Shown here: positions 12,401 through 24,474 of the stretch, in pieces | Position numbering within the stretch: position 1 is the stretch's first letter | Layout: every line of letters starts with the position of its first letter | Assembly (NCBI GenBank): GCA_018894105.1 | Contig: CM032128.1 | Coordinates: 18,767,001-18,831,000 of the forward strand | Direction of reading: 5' to 3' | From: Jacaranda mimosifolia | Taxonomy: Eukaryota > Streptophyta > Magnoliopsida > Lamiales > Bignoniaceae | DNA length: 64,000 nucleotides | Position numbers and translations under genes: made by a program | Notes under the pieces: model-generated | What the model saw: the letters and a program-made list of their open reading frames with translations, nothing else | Databases searched by the model: none | What the model was told of the DNA's origin: nothing

Positions 12401-12565
12401 GACATGTATATATGGTACTTCTTGTAGTGTTCTTTTAAGTTAGAAATTGTTGCTTCCCTTTTGAGACTTGTTGAATTTTGGGTTTCTTGTTTATCTTCTA
12501 TGTTATGATTTAAGTCCAAATTGGCGGCACCTTAGCTTAGGAATTACCCTAAGTGGGGAACCACA
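9294..12565 (+). repeat. 5' LTR of Tekay/Del-like element T2
   Basis: The LTR starts tgtaacacccccaaa at 9294 and ends at accaca (12565), 4 bases before a primer site. Without the inserted solo LTR it is about 2.58 kb. Inside are a GC-richer stretch at about 9590-10100 and the block with agctggaggtag near 11190, both shared with the LTRs at 32354 and 41489. A solo family-A LTR sits at 11518-12199. Small open frames inside, such as 10704-10898 and 11056-11259, have no recognisable product. Confidence 0.8.
11518..12199 (+). mobile_element. Solo LTR of family A
   Basis: This is a complete family-A LTR (682 bp) from tgatatgagc to gcatca, flanked by a perfect 5-bp target duplication, cctca, at 11513-11517 and 12200-12204. 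A solo LTR with its duplication indicates insertion of a full element followed by LTR-LTR recombination. The 136-codon frame at 11408-11818 lies across its left edge and is not a gene. Confidence 0.92.
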
Positions 12566-12569
12566 GAGG

Positions 12570-12585
12570 TGGTGTCAGAGCTTAG
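12570..12585 (+). promoter_or_regulatory. Primer binding site of T2
   Basis: The bases tggtgtcagagcttag lie just after the LTR end and match the plant tRNA-Met primer type (tggtatcagagc) with one change in the first 12. Confidence 0.8.
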
Positions 12586-13952
12586 GTTTGTCAATGACCT
12601 AGGAAATGAATATCTTTGGGATTTGTAACTAGCCTCTGGGATAGAAGGTTAGTTAGGATATGAATTTTTGGGTATAGTGTTTGATACTAAGAGGTAGGAG
12701 ATTATACCTAGCTGGCTAACCAGTCTGTAATCTTCACTTTCCAAAGTCAAGCATTGGATTAGATTGAGAATGGAACCTTGGGTACTTTGTGTTTTAGAAA
12801 TGTGCTTGATTAGCGTAATATTGATGAAATAAATTGATATACTGCAGGGTGGCGGATAAGCATAGGAAAGGAAAAGAACCCATCGACGAGGAAAGCACAG
12901 AATCTTTAAAAGAAAGAATTAAGGTTTTAGAGTAGGAGAAGGCAAGTCTAGTGGAGTTGTGCTGACGTCATAAACAAAAACTTTATGATATGCATGAGGC
13001 GCTGAAGGATAGGAAAGCTAAAACATATTAATTACAATCAATGATTGGGGCCAAGAATTGCCTTATGGATAAGCTCATGGGGGATGTAGAATGGGAGGGT
13101 GAACGCGTGAAGATACTTGAAAGATATATGGAAAGACTCCACACAGTGTGGGCTCAAATGGAGGAAACTTTTAGAACTTTGGAGTCAGACCATTAGAAGG
13201 TAGTTAACATAACTCACATGATCATGGACAAGGTTAGATGATGATAGCATACTATGGTAGTACCATAGATCAGATCATAGGAGTCGAAATTGGAATAGCT
13301 TCAGAGGCCGGACCTTCTAAGGCTCCCCCCTCCCTTGAGCCGGGACATAGATAAGGTGTTTGTATTGAAGAGATACTTAAGGATAACCTTGAGAAGGATC
13401 CTGAGGAGGAGCCCGTGGAGGATTTTGAGGATGAATCTGAGGAGGTGCCCAAGAAGAATCCCATACCAAAACCTCTGGTTGAGGCACCACCAGAGGTCAA
13501 TATTGAGGATGAATTTTAGGAGTTTGATAAGGAAATTATGACATGGATGTGGAAACGAACAGGGATAATGAAGATGAAGATAAGGATACAGAATCCGATA
13601 TTACCGACATGGAAGATTAGAGTTGGAGGCCCTTTAGTGTACGGTTGTGCTTGTAAATATGTACATATGTATAGCATTAGCTTTTGACTATTAATATAGA
13701 TAGAACGGCTATGGTTAGCTAGACTATAGGGTAATGCCCTAACAAGCCTCATCATTTTGTCTACAACTAGGCAAGTAGTTAGCATGGCAATTTTGGAATC
13801 TTAACTTGTATGAATACAGATGTAACAACTGCTAATGCTTACTTGAGATTGTTAATGAAATTTTATCATTGATTGTTGAATGACTAGATTTCTGTTATAA
13901 TGAATTTTCTTTAATTTTGTTAAACTTTTCTTCTCTTTTTTTCTTTTCGCAG
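12586..13952 (+). other. T2 leader with decayed acidic reading frame
   Basis: This is the region between the primer site and gag. Around 12880-13200 it reads as a broken lysine/glutamate-rich frame of coiled-coil type. At about 13290-13520 it reads as an acidic, proline-containing frame (EEPVEDFEDESEEVPKKN) with stops. A polypyrimidine run ending ttttcttttcgcag at 13939-13952 looks like a 3' splice site just before gag, suggesting a spliced leader. No function is assigned. Confidence 0.45.
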
Positions 13953-15110
13953 GTTCGAGAAATTTGAAAGAATTGATGGTGACTCTAGACCATGTTTCAT
14001 AACTCAATAATTGCATGCTTAAGAATATCTAAGATACATCAGACTTGTAATTCCATCATATGAGGACTCTGATATACCTGCTCCAACTAGAGCAGGTCAA
14101 TAAGGGAGATCGCCCGATAGACGGGCTAATGAACAACAGGTACCTAGGCAGGGAGAATAGCCTATCAACAACCCTTTTCGAACGAAGAAGTCTCGCAAAC
14201 CCATTCAATTGGCCAAACAACTACAGGATAACCACCAGATCCCATGTATCAAAGGGGGCAGAGATTTAGGTAATATGGTCAATACACAAGTGGTGGGGCA
14301 GGAGTTACTAACAAGATTGTTGAAAATTGAGCGTTGGAATGGTTCTTTCACTTTCAACCCCCGAAGTTCTTAGAGGAACCAGATGACAAAAAGGCTGAAG
14401 AATGGATTGAGAATCTAGAAAACATATTTGAAACCTTGCGCTAATCGGACAAACAAAAAGTTTGGTTTGCCACGTTTCTTCTGGGAAGCCATGCACGTAG
14501 TCGGTGGAAGATGATAGACAACAAAGGGAACTCACCAAACATGGGAAAATTTTACTATGGAATTTATGGATAAGTATATACTCATGGTAGTCAAGTAGGC
14601 AGGATAAAGAGAATTCATGGACTTAATTCATGGAACGCAATCTGTTAGTTTGTATGAAACTACTTTTAGCAGATTAATTCAGTATGCACCCTACATACAA
14701 GAAGATGAAAGCCGACAGACTTGTCGATTTGTGTAGGGATTATGGCCAAAACTTCGATGGGCCTTGCCACTTGTGATTTACCAAATTTTAACAAGACAGT
14801 GAGTAAAACACTACAATTGGAGTCAGAACTACAGGAAATCTAGAAGATCAAGGATATGAGTCGAAAAGGAAGAACACACCCTAGTGGGCAGAGTAATTTT
14901 GGGAAGAAATAGCCAAAACTACACAGATTGGAGGCTCTAATCAACAAACACACTAGGCTGTCGGGTCTGCCAAATTGGCTCAAGAGATAGCAACAAAAAC
15001 AATGTGGATTATATGGAGGACATGGCCATGAGGAGCCCGAATGTTGGAGAAAACATGGCAGATGTGTGCACTGCGGTAGTGACCAGCACTTCATGAAGGA
15101 TTGCCTTAAC
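13953..15110 (+). pseudogene. Ty3/gypsy gag (T2), broken
   Basis: Conceptual translation across several frames gives a typical plant retrotransposon capsid: EEWIENLENIFETL near 14400-14440, then FTMEFMDKYI and REFMDLIHGTQSVSLYE (about 14550-14660). A CCHC zinc knuckle CVHCGSDQHFMKDC follows at about 15063-15104, with intact C-x2-C-x4-H-x4-C spacing. The protein packages the element's RNA. Many stops and frameshifts interrupt it. Protease and RT follow in order, as expected for a Ty3/gypsy polyprotein. Confidence 0.8.
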
Positions 15111-15177
15111 TGAGGAATTAGGCACCTATAAGAAAAGGAAACAGGTAGTCGGGACCAGCGGGAAACCCAAAGTTTGA

Positions 15178-15480
15178 GCTCGTGCTTATGCCATGACTAG
15201 AGAGAAAGCACTTGATTCTAATGAAGTGGTTGAAGGTATGATTTCTATTTTTGGAATTAAGGGTAGTGTTTTATATGATCTTGGAGCTACACATTCTTGT
15301 ATATCATTATCTCTCTCTCATAAGTTGAGCTTGCAACCTGAGACTATGGCATATCAAATAGAGGTAAGATACCCCTAGGGATGGGGTTAATAATAGATAC
15401 TATGTACCAGGCATGTCCAATCAAGATATGGGATAAAGAATATCCCGTATCTTATAGAAATGCCCATTCAAAAATATGAT
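15178..15480 (+). pseudogene. Retroviral-type aspartic protease (T2), degraded
   Basis: The frame at 15193-15378 contains VLYDLGATHSCIS (about 15268-15306), corresponding to the active-site region usually written D-P/S-G-ATHSFIS in this group. The Asp is kept and the next residue is Leu. The protease matures the polyprotein in its family. The frame stops at 15378, and homology then fades into a region with stops before RT. Confidence 0.75.
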
Positions 15481-15719
15481 CTAATATTAGGGATGGATTA
15501 GTTGTATTAGCACCAAGCACAAGTAAACTGTTATGCTAAGTGCATTACTCTCAAAGATAGGATATCAATACCAACCACCCATCGTTCTACAAATACAACT
15601 TCCCTGGTACCCATTATTATATCTACAGTAGAAGATAGGAAAATTTTGAGATAAGGGGGACAGGGATTTTTAGCATACCTTATCAATATACCCCGAGACA
15701 CAGCCAAAATCAAAAAATA

Positions 15720-16390
15720 GAATTAGCGGCTAATTACCCAGAGGTATTTTCGAAAGAGTTGAACTCATTACCCCCAGACCGAGAAGTAGAATTTGTCATT
15801 CACACTCTTCCGAGAGCCACGTCTTTTTCTAAAACTCCCTATTGGATGGTGTCTGCGAAACTAAAAGAGTTGAAAGACCAACTTCAGGAACTATTGGAGA
15901 AGAAATTCATAAGGCCTAGCACTTCTCCTTGGGGACCCCTAGTGTTGTTTGTCAAGAAAAAGGATGGGTCCTTGAGAATGTACACTAATTATAGGGAGTT
16001 GAATAAGGTTACTATCAAGAGTAAATAATTTTTGCCGCATACGGAAGAATTGTTAGATCTTTTACAGGGATCTACGGTCTTCTCGAAGTTAGACTTGAGA
16101 TAGGGGTATTGTCAGCTGAAAATCAGAGAAGAAGATATTCTGAAGACTGCATTCAATTCTCGATATGGTCATTTTGAATTCGTAGTAATGCCGTTTGGTC
16201 TAACCAATGCCCCAATAGCATTTATGGATTTGATGCACTGGATTTTTCAATCATATTTAGATCAGTTTGTAGTCATCTTCATTGATGACATTTTGTTGTA
16301 CTCAAAAACCAGAGAAGACCATACAAAGCAGTTACACCTAGTTCTCAAAACTCTAAAGGAACATAAGTTGTATACGAAGTTCAGTAAGTT
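15720..16390 (+). pseudogene. Reverse transcriptase, Tekay/Del-like (T2), truncated
   Basis: The segment begins [20 protein letters not shown] (about 15768) and continues with [20 protein letters not shown], then [16 protein letters not shown] (16188). The catalytic motif is in [13 protein letters not shown] (about 16269-16307), keeping both Asp residues. Wording of these motifs is typical of the Tekay/Del chromovirus lineage. Stops occur near 16026 and 16101. At about 16390, after KLYTKFSK, the sequence switches in frame to family-A RT, so the RT tail, RNase H and integrase of T2 are missing. Confidence 0.85.
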
Positions 16391-18532
16391 TAAAACAAAA
16401 TATGGTTTATATGACTAGTTGGTTATGCTATTTAGCTTAACTAATGCACCTAGTACTTTCATGAGATGGATAAACCATGTATTGTGTATTTTTTGGGTAA
16501 ATTTGTTGTTGTTTATTTTGATGATTTGTTGTTATATAGTGCATGCTTAAATGATCATATAATGCATGTTATGGTTGTTTTGACAATTCTTAGGAAAGAG
16601 AAGTTGTACATGAACCTTAAGAAACATATTTTTTTCATTGATAGACTTGAATTTCTGGGGTTGTTGTGAGTACACATGGCATTGAGGTATGTGAAAAGAA
16701 GGTGAAGGCTATTCAGGAATGGCCAACGCTTAAGACAGTTAGTGAAGTTAGGAATTTTTATAGATTAGCTGGCTTTTATAGGAGGGTTGTACGCGATTTT
16801 TCTACTATAGTTGTACCATTGACAGAGATTAGTAGTAAAGAAGTTGGGTTTAGATAGGAAAATGAACATGAACATACATTCAATAAATTGAAAGAAAAAT
16901 TGTGTTCTGCACCTATTCTTGTTTTACCTGATTTTAATAAGACTTTTGAGATTGAGTGCGATGCATTTGGGATTGGTATTAGTGCTATTATTATTAATGC
17001 AAGGAAAAACATCCCATTGCATACTTTAGTGAGAAGCTGAGTGCTGCCCAGCTTAGATATTCTACTTATGATAAGGAATTATATGCCTTAGTTCGTGCAT
17101 TACTTGCTTCCTAAAGAATTTGTTGCACATATTGATCATGAATCTTTGAAGTATTTAAAGTGCCAAGGGAAATTAAATAAATGGCATGCTAAGTGGGTAG
17201 AATTTATTAAGGCTTTTCCATATGTGATTTGCTATAAGCAGGGTAAGGAAAACATTGTTGTTGATGCATTGTCTTGGAGATATGCTTTAATCAATACACT
17301 TACATCCAAGTTGTTAAAATTTGAGCAATTTAAAGATATGTATGCAACTAATGTTCACTTTGTTGATTTGTATATTACATGTGAGCGTAGTGTATTTAAT
17401 AAATTCTATAGCTACGAAGGTCTTTTGTTTCATGGAAATAGAATTTGTGTGCCAGCTTGTTATGTGCGTGAGTTGCTGGTTAGGAAATCACATAGTGGTG
17501 GATTGATAGATTATTTTTGTGTGCATAAGATTTTGGATGTTTTGAGTGAGCATTTCTATTGGCCTGGTATAAGAAAAGATGTTGAAAAGTGTGTTCTAAA
17601 TGTATTGCATATAAACAGGCTAAATCTAAGTGCATGCCCCATGGATTGTATACACCATTACACCTTAGATTGATATTTCTGTGGATTTTGCACATGGTTT
17701 GCCTAGAACTAGGAAAGGTAGAGATAGTATCTTTGTTGTGGTTGATAAATTCAACAAGATGACACACTTTATTGCTTATCATAAACTGATTATGCCACTA
17801 TCATTACTAATTTGCTCTTTAGAGAAGTTGTGAGATTACACGATATCCCTAGGTCTATTATTTCTGATAGGTATGTTAAGTTCTTGAACCACTTTTGGAA
17901 GGTTTTGCGGGACAAGTTAGGTACTGAACTTTTGTATCTACTACTTGTCATCCATAAACTGATGGACAGACAGAACTGGTAAATAGAAGTTCGGGTACTT
18001 TGTTGCATGTCGTTATAAGAAAGAATTCAAAAACTAGGGAGGAATATTTGCCTTTTATTGAATTTTCTTATAATAGGTCAATATATTCTTCTACAAGTTT
18101 TTCACCTTTTGAGATTGTATGGTTTTAATCCTTTAACTGTTTTGAATTTGACACCTTTGCCTTTGAGTGATATTACTAACTTAGATGGTGCAAGCAAGGT
18201 TGAAAATGTTAAAGCTACACATATGAAGGCGCACATGAAATGATTGAGAAGAGAAATAGGTTAACTGCCCAAAAATTAAATAAGAGGTGCTATTTGAACC
18301 TAGTGAGTAGGTTTAGGTTCGTTTGAAAAAGAAAAGGTTTCCTAATAAAGAAAATCCAAGCTTGATTGTAGAGGAGATGGTCCATTCCAAGTGCTGGAAA
18401 AGATTAATGACAACGCTTACAAGATTGACATTCCAGGTAAGTATAAAGTTTTTGTTACTTTAATGTTCCTAGTCTTTCTCCTTTTGATATGGATTCAGAT
18501 TCGAAGACTAATCTTTTTGAGAAGGGATGGAT
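16391..18532 (+). pseudogene. Family-A pol (RT, RNase H, integrase), 5'-truncated
   Basis: This begins abruptly inside RT (FKTKYGLYD, then LTNAP) with the catalytic motif in VVYFDDLLLYS (about 16507-16539). RNase H follows, with [20 protein letters not shown] and the open frame 17095-17673. Integrase comes next, with an H2C2 region near 17490-17600, a TDGQTEL stretch near 17960 and the C-terminal INDNAYKIDIPGKYK (about 18400-18450). It is colinear with the minus-strand pol at 1169-3145 but is broken by many stops. It ends in its own 3' LTR at 18533. No 5' LTR, primer site or gag precedes it. Confidence 0.85.
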
Positions 18533-19967
18533 TGATACGAAAACTGGAACGCAAGATGGTCATTTTGGCATTAGAGGACAAAATGGAGATTGCAATATGC
18601 TAGTAGGACCTATCATAAAAGCAAAGGCAAAGAGGTTGAAAGATGGCTTTGCAAATTTGGCTAAGTCATTTGTTGAAAAGATGCATCAAGAATGGGCTAA
18701 GGAAGAGAAGAACAAGTTAAGAAGTCACAAGAATAAAGTTGGAAAACCCATCATGATATGGCACTAGAGTCACTGGAAGGCAAGATGGTTATTTTGGCAT
18801 TGGAGGGTAAAATGGAGATTGCAATATGCAAATGGGACCTATTACAAGAGCAAAAGCAAAGAGGTTGAAAGTTGGCTTTGCAAATTGACTAAGTCATTTG
18901 TTGAAGAGATGCATCAATAATGGGCTAAGGAAGATAAGAGCATGTCAAGGAGCCAAAAGAATGAAGTTGGACAGCCTATCACCTTGTGATTGATGTATAA
19001 GGCTTGAAAAGGGTCAAGAAGGCCAAAAGAATTCTCAAACATGTAGGACTCATGGAGAAAAGAAGAAGTTGTGACCAAGTCCAACTATTATTCCTAATTA
19101 GATTTGAGCTTAGATTATTATCCGTAAGCTTAGTTTATATCTTATTTTAATTAGAGCTTGCAATGAGAGTATAAATACTCTCTTAAAAATGTGTGTGGTA
19201 GATTTTTTATGAATATTGAATTATTTTTCTGCATTTTTCTCTCAAGAAAAACCACGACATTGCTTTTTGCATCAAGAAATTGAATATGTTCTTTCAAAGT
19301 ACTAATTCCTTCTAGTGTTGATTCAGTTTCTAATTCTTATTCTCAATTATTTGCATTTCTAAGATTAAGTATCTTAGGGGTTCAATATGGAGGGTTTTTA
19401 TTCTAAGGTTTGTTCAATATCAAATTGTGCGTTTGGAGTTTTGTGATCATTATATCCTTGGATTCCACATCACATCACTTTGTGCTTGGCGTAGGGCTTG
19501 AAAAGGCCTAAGAAGAATGTCAAAAAGAGTCTCGAACGTGTGGAACTCTTGGAGAAAAGAAGAAGCTGTGACAAAATCAAAATTCTATTCCTAATTGGAT
19601 TTGGGCTTGGACTATTATCCATAGGCCTAGTTAGTCTATGTTTTATTTTGATTAGGACTTGCAAGGAAGTATAAATAATCTCTTAAAAATGTGTATGGGC
19701 AGATTTTTTTATGAATATTGGTTTATTTTCTGCGTTTTCTCTAAAAACAACCACTACTTTGCTTGTTGCATCAAGAAATTGAGTAGGTTCTTTTAAGGTA
19801 CTAATTCCTTCTATATTTCTAATTTTTATTCTCAACTATTTGCGTTTCAAGTTCAAGTATCTGAAGGGTTCAATAAGGAGGTTTTCATTCTAGGGTTTGT
19901 TCGATATCAATTTGTGTGTCTGGGGTTTTGAGATCAAAGGTTTAGGGATCCTTGGGGTTCGACATCA
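18533..19967 (+). repeat. Family-A 3' LTR, split by another LTR
   Basis: The LTR begins at tgatacg (18533), is interrupted after catca (18749-18753), and resumes at 19473 with a second catca, ending gacatca at 19967. The two pieces together are about 711 bp, matching the family length of about 720 bp. It is the 3' LTR of the pol at 16391-18532. Confidence 0.85.
18754..19472 (+). mobile_element. Solo family-A LTR inserted in a family-A LTR
   Basis: This is a complete LTR of 719 bp from tgatatgg to ccacatca, inserted inside another LTR of the same family. The flanking 5-bp duplication catca is perfect (18749-18753 and 19473-19477). Confidence 0.88.
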
Positions 19968-20314
19968 AAAAGCAAGGCTAAAAAAGTACTATACATATGA
20001 AGGCATGTGAGATGATTGAAACAAGAAATAGGTTGACTACCCAAAAAGTGAATAAGGGTAAAAGCAGGTGCTATTTGAACCTGGTGACTGGATTTGGGTT
20101 AATTTGAGAAACTAAATGTTTCCTAATAAAAAAAATCCAAGCTTGATGCTAGAGGAGATGGTCCATTCTAAGTGCTGGAAAAGATCAATGACAATTCTTA
20201 CAAGATTGACATTCCATGGGAGTATAATGTTTCTTCTACTTTTAATGTTTCTTATCTTTCTTATTTTGATATGGATTCAGGTTTAAAGACGAATCTTTCT
20301 GAGGAGAGAGGTAC
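19968..20314 (+). pseudogene. Family-A integrase C-terminus, small fragment
   Basis: This 347-bp remnant corresponds to the last part of pol. It reads SKAKKV at the start and EKINDNSYKIDIP at about 20175-20215, with stops throughout. It runs into a further LTR at 20315. It lies directly after the end of the preceding LTR with no primer site, so most of an internal region has been deleted between two LTRs. Confidence 0.8.
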
Positions 20315-21702
20315 TGAATGAGCACTGGAGCGCAAGATAGTCATTTTGGCATTAGATGGCAAAATGGATATTGCAATATGCCATTGGGACCTACAAGAGC
20401 AATAGCGAAGAGGTTGAAATATGGCTTTGCAAATTTGGCTAAGTCATTTGTTGAAGAGATGCATAAGGAATGGGCTAAGGAAGAGAAGAACAAGTCAAGA
20501 AGTCAAAAGAATGGAGTTGGACGGCACATCACTTTGTGCTTGGCATGTAGGGCTTCAAAAGGCCCAAGACAAATGTTAAAAGGAGTCCTAAATGTGTGGA
20601 GCTCCTAGAGAAAAGGAGAAGTTGTGACCAAGCCAAAACCCTATCCCTAATTGGATTTGGGATTAGACTGTTATCCATAGGTTAGTTAGTATTCATAATC
20701 TCTTAAAAACATGTATGGGCAGATCTTTGATAAATATTTATTTATTTTCTGCATTTTTCTCTCAACAAAAAACCGCTACTTTGCTTGTTGCACCAAGAAA
20801 TTGAATAGGTTCTTTCAAGGTACTAAATCCTTCTACTGTTTATTCAATTTCTGATTTTCATTCCCAATTATTTGCATGATCAAGTATCTTAGGTATTCTA
20901 TAGGGAGGGCTTTTTATATGGTACCTAAGGATATAATGATCCCGAAACCCCAAACACACGATTTGATATTGAACAAACCTTAGAATAAAAGCCCTCCCTA
21001 TTGAACCCCTAAGATACTTGATCTTAGAAACGCAAATAAGTGGGAATAAGAATCAGAAATTGAATAAACAGTAGAAGGAATTAGTACCTTGAAAGAACCT
21101 ATTCAATTTTTTGATGCAACAAGCAATGTGTGGTTTTTCTTGAGAGAAAAGCACATAAAATAAATCAATATTCATCAAAAATCTGCCATACACATTTTAA
21201 GAGAGTATCTATACTCTCTTTGCAAGCCCTAATTAAAATAAGATAAGATATAAACTAAGCCTACGGATAATAATCTAAGCCCAAATCTAATTAGGAATAA
21301 GAGTGACTTAGTCACAGCTTCTTCTTTTCTCTATGAGTCCCACACATTTGGGAATTCTTTTGGCCTTCTTTTCAAGCCTTATACACCAAGCACAAGGTCA
21401 TGGGCTGTCCAACTTCATTCTTTTGGCTTCTTGACTCTTATCTTCCTTAGCCCATTCTTAATGCATCTCTTCAACAAATGACTTAGCCAAATTTGCAAAG
21501 CCATCTTTCAACCTCTTTGCTTTGCTTTTGTGATAGATCCCATTGGCATGTTGCAATCCTCATTTTACCCTCCAATGCCAAAATAACCATCTTGCCCTCC
21601 AGTACCTCCAGTGCTCATATCAGTTTTTATTCTAAGGTTTGTTCAATATCAATTTGTGTGTTTGAGGTTTCGGGATCAATATATCCTTAGGGTTCCTCAT
21701 CA
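20315..21702 (+). repeat. Family-A LTR split by an inverted LTR
   Basis: The LTR starts tgaatgagcactgg at 20315, breaks off near 20915 after gggagggcttttt, and resumes at 21622 (gtttttattctaagg), ending cctcatca at 21702. The interrupting piece is a minus-strand LTR of the same family. Confidence 0.8.
20916..21621 (-). mobile_element. Solo family-A LTR, inverted, inside a family-A LTR
   Basis: On the minus strand this runs from tgatatgagc (21621) to a degenerate end near 20916 (the usual gatgcggaaccc reads tatggtacc). Flanks are ctttt and gtttt, an imperfect 5-bp duplication. It forms a near-palindrome with the plus-strand LTR at 20315-20915. Confidence 0.75.
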
Positions 21703-24470
21703 TAAGGTGTCTCCAATAATGAAGCTTTAGCCCTTTGTATGTCATTCTTTCCTATTGTTATCTGAAACAATCACTTGTAGTATAAGTCTCAAGCTAATAT
21801 CACCAACAGTAATCGCTTAAATCAAAGGTTCATACACATAAAGTCCAGTTACACATTCATTCAGTTTTTTCTTAGTAATTACTTTTTAGAGCCTGTACCA
21901 AAGCACTATAAATATGAAACCAATAACTTCAACTAAACTCGGTCGTCCTTATCTAATCTTAGGTAAATATTATAGCTTCCAAAATTCTACACAAATAATC
22001 AAAAAAAAAAAAATGAACTAATGAGATAAAATATGGCATAAAAATTCACATACACAAAACCCTGAAAAAAATTTAAAGAATTAATTGAAAAAACAATTTG
22101 TTAAATTTTGAAACTACCTTCTTAAAGTGTGTGGCCTTAATAGTGCTTTGTTCTAAGACCGCAATTGGGTACTTTTTTTGGAACGCTCATCATATCAAAA
22201 TTAATGAGCCTTTAGGATTTGGAGGAAGCACCACAGTGGTGGAACAGCCGTATTCAAGAGCACAGTGGTCAATTGAAGCCGAGAGGTGAGCCAAGATCAT
22301 CGCCAAGCAGACTCAAGCCACTGTTGACAGTCAACATTCTCCATATTTCTCTCTCACCATTGTGAATACCTGCACATCAAAATAGATTTAGTAGAACAGA
22401 TAATAATTGAAAATGTAGAGCAAGGTGGTATATGAATCAGACACATGTAGAGATAAGCCTGTGTGAATAGAGAAGCCAGACAGGAAGGGAAAACAATAGA
22501 AAAAAGAAGCAAATAGTGCGGTTCACTGATTCGAGACCTGCCACTGTAGCTTTGGCTATCCCTTCTATATATTATTAGTCATAATATACATACATGACAT
22601 GATAAACAGAAGATGGTCCCTCCTTAACACCAAAAATAAAAGGAAAAAGGTACAAATACAAAAAGCAAGTTTAAAAAAAAAAACAAATTCTAAATGATGA
22701 AACCAACATGAGAGAATGAGGACCACAAATCCCTACTCGAAATTAGAAGCTTCTTGAGCATTCCTGCTCTAGTTTTTTCTTTATGGAATTCATTTTCATC
22801 CACATGCAACACAATCCACATTCCTAAAATGGAAATGTTCTTTTCTCCTTCCCTTTGGATGTGTATTGAGTGCGAATGTATTGAGATGTTTTTTACACTT
22901 GACTTGTCCAAGCCTATATGATTATAATTTGTATGTAAACTGATTTCATATGACTCCTGATCAACTTCAATCAGTACTAAAGATCCTTTTTAAAATTAAT
23001 TAATGATAATATCATGCCAACATCAACAGTATAATCATTACAATTCATTCGCAAAAATCAGAAATGATGAATAAATCCACTCTTGACTCACCATTATGTG
23101 AGTAAAATATGAGATAAATTGGGACACTAGAAATTTGTATTGCACATCCTGTCTCTCTAGCAGTTTCATTAGATATCTCCTTTCTCACAGCAATTGCACA
23201 AAATATATCAAAGATTTAGATCTATTTAGACATACTATTAGAATAACATATATGCAGGAAGTGGCAAGCAAATGCAAGATTCAAGAAAGGGTTACTAAAA
23301 AACTAGCAATCAGGCATTGTGAACCCGCAAAAGGAATATTTTGAAAATAATCAAAGGAATAAATTAGGGAAAGTCCCACAGGTAAATATAAATGTGAGTA
23401 CAAGAAAGGTCATTTGAGAAAATAGAACCAAAACCAGTGAATCTCTTTCTAGGAAGATTTCCAAATTCTGCAAATTTTCTATCTTCATCAATCTAATAAA
23501 ATAAGTATGATAAGTGAGTGTCGTGTAATAGTACTTGTGTACTATGCATGAAATAAATCCTCGTGTTTTTGCCTTTTGGTTATCCACTTTAAGATAATGC
23601 ATGCAAAAGACAAACATTACCAGATCCACGAAGTAAAAAGCCCTTGTTAACAACACTTTCAAGTACCAAAAGCTCACTAAAATTCTATAAAGCACAACAT
23701 TAGGATCAACTAACTAGGAAATGATAATCATTAGGTGAAGGCATCTAAACAAAGTGCATGTTGGAAAAAAAAAGTGCGATATTATCACAATAATACCACA
23801 TGAAGAACACAAAAACAGCTAAAAGCATGTACAATCCATTTCCATTGTGCAAGTGCAAATATGCAATACAGCAAATCACACCATGCAAAATAATATATAT
23901 ATCATTTATTTGCTATTCAAAGTCAGATCAGCTTGCAGACTAGCATCCATTTTTTGACATCTATAGGTAATCAATCTTATACATAACACTTCATGGAAGT
24001 TTGGGTATAGGACAAAAGGTGTGCTATAAGAATTTATCAAATTTTCAGTTTATTAACCTAAATTTTACAAATATATAGCAGTATCAACGACTAATGCTAG
24101 AAAATCAAAGCCTTATGCAGTGCTATAATATTAGGAAAAAAACTGAAAAATAGCCTTAGTAGCACAAGTGCATGGCACAACCCAATGTAAAAATAGAAAT
24201 TGATAAAGCAAAAGGCGAGAGAACAAATTTAAAATAAAAAAAGGGCAGCCAATTCAAATGAACAACTATTCATAAGCAGATCTAAACTCCAGGTAGAAAT
24301 CCATGAAACCACTAACTAAACAAACATTTAATATGATCTGTAAAAAGGAGTAAGAAACAATTAAAATCAGAAAGTTATCAACTAACATAATCAACACCAA
24401 AATAATAATATATTTTCTAATCCTTTTTTAAAAAAATGATGCATAAGAAAACAAAAATAATCAGAGCTGA
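21703..24470. other. AT-rich region without recognisable genes
   Basis: No transposon domain or RNA gene was recognised. A GC-richer patch at about 22180-22330 reads as a possible short coding block on either strand but matches nothing I know. Open frames at 23351-23695 and 22690-22911 look like chance in AT-rich DNA. Confidence 0.4.
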
Positions 24471-24474
24471 CCAC

